DNA of 18,308 bases. It comes from Gammaproteobacteria bacterium UBA4475. Its GTDB lineage: Bacteria > Pseudomonadota > Gammaproteobacteria > Pseudomonadales > Azotimanducaceae. Under the pieces are notes generated by a model. That model saw only the letters and a list, made by a program, of their open reading frames with translations. It was not told where the DNA came from and did no database searches. A program made the position numbers and the translations under genes. The stretch covers positions 1 to 18,308 of the forward strand of contig DGOD01000386.1 in NCBI GenBank assembly GCA_002389265.1. Direction: 5' to 3'. Shown in pieces: positions 13,759 to 18,308 of this stretch (position 1 is the first letter of the stretch; every line of letters begins with the position of its first letter).

Positions 13759-14630
13759 CGTTGAAGCCACTCGAGTATGCCGTCCACAAGCTCGTCGGTG
13801 TACAGATCACGGAAAAAGTGATCGGCGCCATCAATCCATTGCACGGTAACCTGTTGGTTTTTTTCAAACAGTGCAACCTGTGACTTAAAACCGCTTGCTA
13901 GAGGATCTTCTGTACCTTCAAATACCAGCACCGGTCGCGCCACAGTGGCCAATAGTTCTGGCGTATTACGGTTGGGCTCAGTGTCATAGTAAGAGATAAA
14001 ACTACTGGCCAGCACCTCAGCCGCGGGGCAATAGACCACGCCAGCCGTGATAATCGCGTTGGGGTCCCCATGGGCCTGCGCCATGACTTCTGCCAGCGGC
14101 CGACCCACCTGGGCTTCATAATCGGCGGCGCTCTCAGCCGGATTCCAGGTCATCGGCGCTATCAGCACCAACCGTTCAACTTCTGGCGCCTGAAACTGTT
14201 GTTGATAAAGCATCACCTGATTACCGCCACGTGAGTGCCCAACCAGAACAATATGGTCTGACAAGGTTTTAGCAAATTCGACCCAACGATTAATTTCTGC
14301 CGCAGCATCAGCATGATTGGCCTTGATCACCTTATCGCAGCTCATGAAGCCCTGGCGATCGCTGATACCCAGACTCAAATTTATAGCCAGGCTTTCGTAG
14401 CCATTCACAGCCAGGCTATCTTGCAGTCCGGCAATAATTTCCATGCCTCCATGAGCCCAAGTGCCATGGACAATCAGAAACAGTGGTCCGCGACCGGGCT
14501 CGGCAGATTCTTGCCAATTGGCATTCAACAGCAACCCTTGATGTTCGATCTGCACTGGTGTGGCGGCGATGGTGCTCATCTGAAACAGGGCGAGCATGAC
14601 GAGTGCTAAGTGTATTAATTTGCGGCGCAT
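13755..14630 (-). CDS. Exported alpha/beta hydrolase
   Basis: A 291-residue alpha/beta hydrolase with a signal peptide (MRRKLIHLALVMLALFQMSTIAA). Motifs are FLIVHGTWAHGGME (oxyanion loop), VGHSRGGNQV with nucleophile Ser133, GTEDPL with Asp242 and GADHFF with His271. The substrate is unknown. The ATG at 14630 shares one base with the stop of the MBL-fold gene (TGATG) and has GGAG eight bases upstream; the TTG in front is not needed. Its 3' end overlaps the thioredoxin-like gene. Tight overlap on both sides places it in the same operon as the MBL-fold and thioredoxin-like proteins, all three exported, so they probably act on one periplasmic process. An ester or thioester of a sulfur compound is a possible target, but nothing in the sequence shows it. 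Confidence 0.82.
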   Translation of the reverse strand: MRRKLIHLALVMLALFQMSTIAATPVQIEHQGLLLNANWQESAEPGRGPLFLIVHGTWAHGGMEIIAGLQDSLAVNGYESLAINLSLGISDRQGFMSCDKVIKANHADAAAEINRWVEFAKTLSDHIVLVGHSRGGNQVMLYQQQFQAPEVERLVLIAPMTWNPAESAADYEAQVGRPLAEVMAQAHGDPNAIITAGVVYCPAAEVLASSFISYYDTEPNRNTPELLATVARPVLVFEGTEDPLASGFKSQVALFEKNQQVTVQWIDGADHFFRDLYTDELVDGILEWLQR

Positions 14631-15598
14631 CAAAAAGACTCCATTTCGAGGGTTTGAAACAATCGCCCTGCATTCTTTACCGCCAATTCTTCAAAGGTAT
14701 TCAGGTGGGCATAATCCGACTGATCGATCTCATAGGCTTGCGCGAGACCACCACCAGCATCAAGAATCTCCTGCACCCGGGCGGTTAAATACTGCAGGTA
14801 GCCTTGGGTATAGGTTCTCACAGTTTCAATATCGGTGGGTCCACCATGGCCCGGAACCAGCACCAGGGGCTGAAGTTCAGACATACGTTGAAACGAATCA
14901 ATCCAGGCCGCAACATTGGTGTCAGGAAAGATCGCCAATAACCGCTGATGAAAAGCGATATCGCCAGTGATCAGGGTTTTCTCATCTGGCAACCAGACGG
15001 AAATATCTCCAGGCGAGTGGGCCTCGCCAAAACTGATCAACTCGATAGACCGGTCACCCAGGTTTAATTGCATTCGCTGCTCAAACTCTACATCTGGTAT
15101 CGCCACATCGGTGCCATCGGCCTGGTCGCGATCGCGTTGGCTCATACTCGACAGCATCTTGGCGGCCCGTTGTCGAACCGCTGCGGCAGCCAGCCGATGG
15201 GCAATGATTTTTACCCCTTGGTCGCGCCAGTAACTGTTGCCCAAAACGGCATGACCCTGGCCATTTTCGTTGATCAGCCAAACTACGGGCGCCTGCGTAA
15301 TTTGCCTAATGGACTGGTGCAGCCGCGCTGCCAGCTGATAACTGGCGCCACCGTTGACAACCACGACACCGGCAGCCGTTACGATGACACTCAAGTTGTT
15401 GTTATGTCCGCCATTTTCATCGGTAGGTGGACCGGTGTCGCCAATCGCGACATAGACACTCGCCGACACCTGAGTCAACGGCAGCGGCGCCACAGGGTCA
15501 ATCAACGCACCGATAGCTGGCCCGCACAGCAACCCACAAGACAACAGAACGAATCTCGAGGTTTTCTGGAAGACCCATAGGTAACTTGTCATCTGCAT
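14630..15598 (-). CDS. Exported MBL-fold protein with a degenerate zinc motif
   Basis: A 322-residue protein of the metallo-beta-lactamase fold with a signal peptide (MQMTSYLWVFQKTSRFVLLSCGLLCG). The second half of the ligand set is intact: EAHSPGD (His194), LITGDIAF (Asp213) and PGHGGP (His251). The first motif, normally N-T-H-x-H-x-D-H, reads INENGQGHAVLGN (109-121), so the HxHxDH metal ligands are mostly missing. It may bind one metal or act differently; similar MBL relatives occur near sox and quinoprotein genes. The frame is open to an ATG at 15658, but that would overlap the divergent promoter at 15652-15679 and add a charged, non-signal leader; the ATG at 15598 begins the signal peptide. 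It has no clear ribosome site, so the start is uncertain. The next gene overlaps by one base. Confidence 0.78.
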   Translation of the reverse strand: MQMTSYLWVFQKTSRFVLLSCGLLCGPAIGALIDPVAPLPLTQVSASVYVAIGDTGPPTDENGGHNNNLSVIVTAAGVVVVNGGASYQLAARLHQSIRQITQAPVVWLINENGQGHAVLGNSYWRDQGVKIIAHRLAAAAVRQRAAKMLSSMSQRDRDQADGTDVAIPDVEFEQRMQLNLGDRSIELISFGEAHSPGDISVWLPDEKTLITGDIAFHQRLLAIFPDTNVAAWIDSFQRMSELQPLVLVPGHGGPTDIETVRTYTQGYLQYLTARVQEILDAGGGLAQAYEIDQSDYAHLNTFEELAVKNAGRLFQTLEMESF

Positions 15599-15599
15599 G

Positions 15600-15612
15600 A
15601 TATTCAAAATAT
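15600..15612. promoter_or_regulatory. ATATT-CAA-AATAT inverted repeat near the MBL-fold gene start
   Basis: A perfect 5-base inverted repeat (15600-15604 and 15608-15612) with a CAA spacer lies directly upstream of the ATG at 15598, in the divergent region between the MBL-fold gene and the YeeE/YedE pair. ArsR-family operators often have ATAT-type half sites, but AT-rich repeats this short arise by chance. Confidence 0.2.
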
Positions 15613-15651
15613 TTATCCGATTGTAATAGGAAACTACTAAAACTATCCTAC

Positions 15652-15679
15652 TTGGCATATGAGTATACCTTAATATAAT
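15652..15679 (+). promoter_or_regulatory. Sigma-70 promoter of the plus-strand YeeE/YedE pair
   Basis: TTGGCA (15652-15657, 5 of 6 to TTGACA) and a perfect TATAAT (15674-15679) are separated by 16 bases. Transcription would start near 15686, followed by AGGAGG at 15707-15712 and the ATG at 15721, which is an ideal ribosome site. The -10 lies within a wider inverted repeat, CTTAAT (15669-15674) and ATTAAG (15690-15695), which may be an operator over the start site. Confidence 0.7.
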
Positions 15680-15720
15680 AAACTGCTAAATTAAGACTTC
15701 GCCTACAGGAGGACACATTT

Positions 15721-16263
15721 ATGAACGACAATCCAATTATTTCCTGGAAGATCGCCGGAGTGGCCTTAGGGCTGCTGTTAACCCTGGCAACCTATCTTGT
15801 TTCACCACTTGGTGTATCTACACAGTTTGTCGTCACCGACGCCATTGTTTTGCATAAGGTCGCACCCGCTGTGGCTGAGAGCAACACTTACTTGGCCAAA
15901 TACGGCGTCGAACAGGACTGGGGTGTCGGCTATGGCTGGATGCTGATCTTCGGCATGATCGTTGGTGGTGGTGTCACCGCACTCATCTTTCGAGACAAGC
16001 AGCCGGAGGGCGATAAAGGCTCGATGCCAGCCATGTGGACCGCTAAGTTCGGTCCGTCAGAAGGTAAGCGCTACGCAGCTTCTTTTTTCGGCGGTCTGTT
16101 ACTGCTATTTGGTGCCAGACTTGCGGGCGGCTGCACCAGTGGCCATATGATCAGCGGCATCTCCCAGCTAGCAGTGAGTTCAATGATTTTCGGCGTGGTG
16201 ACCTTCGCAGTTGCGATCCTGGTTGCGAAATTAATCTATAACAATCAGGTGAAAATATCATGA
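15721..16263 (+). CDS. YeeE/YedE-family membrane protein, second pair, N-terminal half
   Basis: A 180-residue membrane protein. One hydrophobic segment near 11-30 precedes a hydrophilic stretch (40-67), then a helix around 70-90, a soluble loop with a charged stretch (91-118), and the motif GARLAGGCTSGHMISG (131-146) with Cys138. This matches the N-terminal half of a split YeeE/YedE sulfur transporter. Compared with the first pair in this window (GHGICG), the second cysteine of the motif is Ser here (GHMISG), so the two transporters probably handle sulfur differently. A clear promoter and AGGAGG ribosome site precede it. The next gene overlaps by four bases (ATGA). Confidence 0.88.
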   Translation: MNDNPIISWKIAGVALGLLLTLATYLVSPLGVSTQFVVTDAIVLHKVAPAVAESNTYLAKYGVEQDWGVGYGWMLIFGMIVGGGVTALIFRDKQPEGDKGSMPAMWTAKFGPSEGKRYAASFFGGLLLLFGARLAGGCTSGHMISGISQLAVSSMIFGVVTFAVAILVAKLIYNNQVKIS

Positions 16264-16790
16264 TGACACTGATTATCGGTTTTCTAATAGGCTGCGCCTT
16301 TGGCGCGATTCTGTTTCTCGGTGGCGCTTCTAGCTACCGCAAGATCCTCGGCACCTTGTTACTCAGGGACATGAGTATTATTAAATTGATGATGACCGCC
16401 ATCGGTGTCGGCACGCTGGGCATTTACCTGCTCGACCAGGGCGGCCTGGCACACATGAGCATTAAGCCTGCTTACATTTGGGGTATTGTTGCTGGTGGTG
16501 CGATTTTCGGCACTGGCTGGGCCATTTCAGGCTACTGTCCCGGAACCTGCCTGGTGGGCAGTGCGGAAGGCAAGTTTGATGCAATCGCGACCTTGATTGG
16601 CGGACTGGTTGGCGCACTGATTTTTGCGTGGGCATTTCCCATGCTAGATGAGTTGTTATTGCAGAATGCCGACTTTGGCAAGATCACCATTCAAGGTCTG
16701 TTTGGCATCAATGGTCTCTACCTGGCGGTACCCTTCAGCTTCGCGATGTTGTTTGCGGCGTTTTTCTTATTGAAAGATCGCTACGAGTAA
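16260..16790 (+). CDS. YeeE/YedE-family membrane protein, second pair, C-terminal half
   Basis: A 176-residue membrane protein with about five hydrophobic segments and the conserved block GTGWAISGYCPGTCLVG (84-100) with Cys93 and Cys97. It is the C-terminal-half partner of the preceding gene, with which it overlaps as ATGA (16260-16263), so both are made together and likely form one transporter for thiosulfate or a related sulfur group. It is longer than its counterpart in the first pair (136 residues) because of an extra C-terminal segment after about residue 125. A strong intrinsic terminator follows 48 bases after the stop. Confidence 0.88.
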   Translation: MMTLIIGFLIGCAFGAILFLGGASSYRKILGTLLLRDMSIIKLMMTAIGVGTLGIYLLDQGGLAHMSIKPAYIWGIVAGGAIFGTGWAISGYCPGTCLVGSAEGKFDAIATLIGGLVGALIFAWAFPMLDELLLQNADFGKITIQGLFGINGLYLAVPFSFAMLFAAFFLLKDRYE

Positions 16791-16812
16791 ATCACCGCGG
16801 TCAACGGACTCA

Positions 16813-16828
16813 TTGACACTCATGTCAA
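16813..16828. repeat. Perfect 6-base inverted repeat after the YeeE/YedE operon
   Basis: TTGACA (16813-16818) and TGTCAA (16823-16828) are exact reverse complements around CTCA. It lies between the last stop codon and the intrinsic terminator. It is not followed by a T run, so it is not itself a terminator in either direction; it could protect the 3' end of the transcript or be chance. Confidence 0.35.
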
Positions 16829-16838
16829 AGAGGAACAA

Positions 16839-16876
16839 GAGCGGGCAGTGACCAGACACTGCTCGCTCTTTTTTTT
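16839..16876 (+). terminator. Rho-independent terminator of the plus-strand YeeE/YedE operon
   Basis: GAGCGGGCAGTG (16839-16850) pairs with CACTGCTCGCTC (16857-16868), a 12-base stem with one G-U pair and an ACCAGA loop, followed by eight T (16869-16876). The minus strand beyond the stem is only moderately T-rich, so weak termination of the converging dsrE transcript is possible. Confidence 0.92.
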
Positions 16877-16911
16877 GATTATTGCCTGAGCGCTTGTGGT
16901 TTCAGTGGGCA

Positions 16912-17361
16912 CTAAGGGCGAATCGGTGTATAGCCGGCCTGGATTTCGTCAAGCATAAAGGCAACCCCTGTCTGCACACCCACCACGCCTGCCATGATTG
17001 GCGGACGCACACCCGTCTTGCGCTGAATCGAGTCAAGGGTGTTCTTGCATACATAGAATCTGACGTCATTGGCAATCAGACTATTAATTCTCGACCTGTT
17101 CGGATTTGATTCACCGGTGAGCATATGCACGCCTGCACCAAAGGCGATGATTTCGATTTCGATATATTCTGGGCCGTTGTAGTGCTTGATGAGATTGTTG
17201 GCGATGTCCAGCACCGCCGTATACTTCGACGGATCGGCATCACTGACTTGCAAAATCACGTGGCGCTCGGCGAAGGGTTTCTCGTCTGACGCAGCCGCGC
17301 GAGCCACAACACAGGCCAGCAGCAGGAACAGGAAGATCGATTTCAAAGTCGTTCGATACAT
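16912..17361 (-). CDS. Secreted DsrE/DsrF-like protein
   Basis: A 149-residue protein with a signal peptide (MYRTTLKSIFLFLLLACVVARAAA) followed by a DsrE-type fold: AERHVILQVSDADPSKYTAVLDIANNLIKHY (31-61), EIEIIAFGAGVHML (68-81) and NDVRFYVCKNTLDSI (98-112). Cys105 is the only cysteine in the mature part and sits where DsrE/TusD-type proteins carry their sulfur-binding cysteine, so it could hold a persulfide in the periplasm. The DsrE family includes sulfur relay proteins of sulfide and thiosulfate oxidation; the exact partner is unknown. No ribosome site is obvious before the ATG. The gene lies downstream of soxB and a possible 27-residue ORF on the same strand and converges with the second YeeE/YedE pair. 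Confidence 0.85.
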   Translation of the reverse strand: MYRTTLKSIFLFLLLACVVARAAASDEKPFAERHVILQVSDADPSKYTAVLDIANNLIKHYNGPEYIEIEIIAFGAGVHMLTGESNPNRSRINSLIANDVRFYVCKNTLDSIQRKTGVRPPIMAGVVGVQTGVAFMLDEIQAGYTPIRP

Positions 17362-17397
17362 AGCGCGCGCTCGCTGGTTTGCTCAATTGCGTTGGGT

Positions 17398-17481
17398 TTA
17401 TTCGATTGATTTAGCACGCCTCAGCAGAATAAGCAGCAAATTAACCAGCACATTAACCAGCATAATAGACGGCCTCAACAT
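17398..17481 (-). CDS. Possible 27-residue single-span membrane peptide between soxB and dsrE
   Basis: Reading the minus strand, ATG at 17481 opens a 27-codon frame ending with TAA at 17398. The peptide begins MLRPSIM, continues as LVNVLVNLLLILL, a possible membrane helix of about 14-16 residues, and ends RRAKSIE, a positively charged flank. GGTGGGG lies four bases upstream of the ATG as a ribosome site candidate. It fits neatly between soxB (32 bases after its stop) and dsrE (36 bases before its start). The DNA under the helix is a 12-base repeat (ATTAACCAGCA at 17440-17450 and 17452-17462 on the plus strand). No homologue is known to me and the ORF is short enough to occur by chance. Confidence 0.4.
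   Translation of the reverse strand: MLRPSIMLVNVLVNLLLILLRRAKSIE
17440..17462. repeat. Tandem 12-base direct repeat after soxB
   Basis: ATTAACCAGCA occurs at 17440-17450 and again at 17452-17462, one base apart, and an imperfect third copy (GAATAAGCAGCA) precedes them. The repeat underlies the LVN-VLVN-LLLI part of the possible small membrane peptide. Confidence 0.6.
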
Positions 17482-17513
17482 CGAACCCCACCAGTCTACA
17501 TGATTTTACCAGG

Positions 17514-18308
17514 CTAGATGAGCTCGCCGGGATAATCTGCGATGCCAGGATTGCCCTTCACGCCTTTGAGTCGTGGTGTATCGATTTTATCCAGGTGAAT
17601 CGTCTTTCTATCCCGCAGGTGATCGGCAACCACATCCCAGACCGCCGGACCTGTGGATTGTGAGCCGACAGTTGCCCAGCCGGCGACCTTGTAGTTTTTA
17701 GTATCCATGATGAGCTCGCCATTAGGGAGCCTCATATCAGTAATACGTTTGCCCATGGTCGCGCCGGGCTCACAGGTATAACTCATACCGCCCGTGCGCA
17801 CCATGTCGCCCCCTTGTTGGTAATAAGGGTCGGTGTTGAACAAATTATCTGCGACGCTTTCCATGATCATTTTAAGCTCGGCACCGGATATATCGCGGAC
17901 ATAAGTTTCCGGATAGGTCATGCAGGTCTGATCAAGCACCCTTTCCATCGTGATGGGCTCTCCTGGCAGGACCGATGTGCCCCAACGAAAGCCTGGCGAC
18001 AAACTGATCTCGGCATCCAGTTGCTCGGTTAACGCGGAACAAATTACTTGATCGAAGGTGCCGTTAAAATTACCCCGACGAAACAATAATGTATCCGCAA
18101 CGCCAAGTTCCTCGTCGAGGGTCGAGGCATAGGGCGCTCTAACATCATTAATATAGGTTTGCATCACCGGATCAGCCGGCAGCAAATTGGAGAACACCGG
18201 CAGCAATTGATAACGATAGCCACTCACGCCAGACTGACCGAACGCCAAATCCAGCACGGAAACAAACTTACCATTCGACCCTGCGTTGGTCACCACCGTC
18301 ACCCCACC
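17514..18308 (-). CDS. soxB: Thiosulfohydrolase SoxB, C-terminal part (runs off the window)
   Basis: The frame is open to the right edge, so 264 C-terminal residues of a protein that is normally about 560-580 residues are visible. Characteristic SoxB blocks are VVTNAGSNGKFVSVLDL, RRGNFNGTFDQVICSAL, SLSPGFRWGTSVLPGEP, VADNLFNTDPYYQQGGDMVRTGG and YKVAGWATV, all from the 5'-nucleotidase-like C-terminal domain; the VADNLFN..DPYYQQGGDMVR block separates it from ordinary 5'-nucleotidases. SoxB is the periplasmic dimanganese enzyme that hydrolyses sulfonate from SoxYZ-bound sulfur during thiosulfate oxidation. The catalytic metal ligands in the N-terminal domain and the signal peptide lie outside the window. 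Other sox genes are expected further right. Confidence 0.93.
   Translation of the reverse strand, partial: GGVTVVTNAGSNGKFVSVLDLAFGQSGVSGYRYQLLPVFSNLLPADPVMQTYINDVRAPYASTLDEELGVADTLLFRRGNFNGTFDQVICSALTEQLDAEISLSPGFRWGTSVLPGEPITMERVLDQTCMTYPETYVRDISGAELKMIMESVADNLFNTDPYYQQGGDMVRTGGMSYTCEPGATMGKRITDMRLPNGELIMDTKNYKVAGWATVGSQSTGPAVWDVVADHLRDRKTIHLDKIDTPRLKGVKGNPGIADYPGELI

Noticed and set aside
1..18308. Mobile elements, CRISPR arrays, tRNA or rRNA genes
   Set aside because: No transposase or integrase motifs, no regular spaced repeats and no RNA-gene-like clover or conserved rRNA stretches were seen on reading both strands; short tandem repeats noted elsewhere have only two or three copies.

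Overview
The window reads as chromosomal DNA of a Gram-negative, aerobic, probably gammaproteobacterial heterotroph with sulfur metabolism. This rests on the sox and YeeE/YedE genes, a membrane alkane hydroxylase with rubredoxin, a perfect-context Fur-type box and many Sec signal peptides. No rRNA, tRNA, transposon, integrase or CRISPR is visible. Coding density is very high, no gene-free stretch exceeds about 215 bases, and many neighbouring genes overlap by 1-16 bases, so most transcription is probably polycistronic. The organism assignment is inference; no species is claimed.

Layout. (1) 1-1620, plus strand: the last codons of a cut-off gene, coupled by ATGA to a roughly 360-residue protein of the DGLPVV type, then a PPOX-fold protein. 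(2) 8080-1637, minus strand: a glutathione transferase with its own Fur-type promoter, an exported RNase Z-like metallo-beta-lactamase-fold hydrolase, a periplasmic membrane-tethered arylsulfatase, a TetR regulator and a formylglycine-generating enzyme with its own signal sequence (the last three overlap), then an exported phosphatase-like protein. (3) 9682-8212, minus: a double-hotdog MaoC-family protein and a chorismate lyase-like (DUF98) protein. (4) 9877-12239, plus: haloalkane dehalogenase, AlkB alkane monooxygenase and rubredoxin in one tight operon, which together would oxidise or dehalogenate alkanes and haloalkanes to alcohols. (5) 15598-12277, minus: an MBL-fold protein with a lost zinc motif, an exported alpha/beta hydrolase, an exported thioredoxin-like protein and a split YeeE/YedE pair. 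(6) 15721-16790, plus: a second split YeeE/YedE pair with a clear sigma-70 promoter and a strong terminator. (7) 18308-16912, minus: the 3' part of soxB, a possible 27-residue membrane peptide, and a secreted DsrE-like protein.

How the parts fit. The right third (12277 to 18308) looks like a sulfur-compound oxidation and transport island: SoxB hydrolyses Sox-bound sulfonate, the DsrE-like and thioredoxin-like proteins can handle persulfide or disulfide sulfur in the periplasm, and two YeeE/YedE pairs could carry thiosulfate or sulfur-containing groups across the membrane. A 16-base ATTC-N8-GAAT palindrome lies just upstream of one pair and matches the operator described for persulfide-sensing SqrR/BigR repressors. 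The left third is a sulfate-ester module in which sulfatase and its activating enzyme both appear to be exported.

The points most worth a second look are the exported FGE with both catalytic cysteines next to a C-terminally anchored sulfatase, the ATTC-N8-GAAT site, the Fur-type box exactly filling the spacer of the GST promoter, the MBL protein that has lost its HxHxDH motif, the dehalogenase-alkB-rubredoxin operon, and the small ORF between soxB and dsrE.
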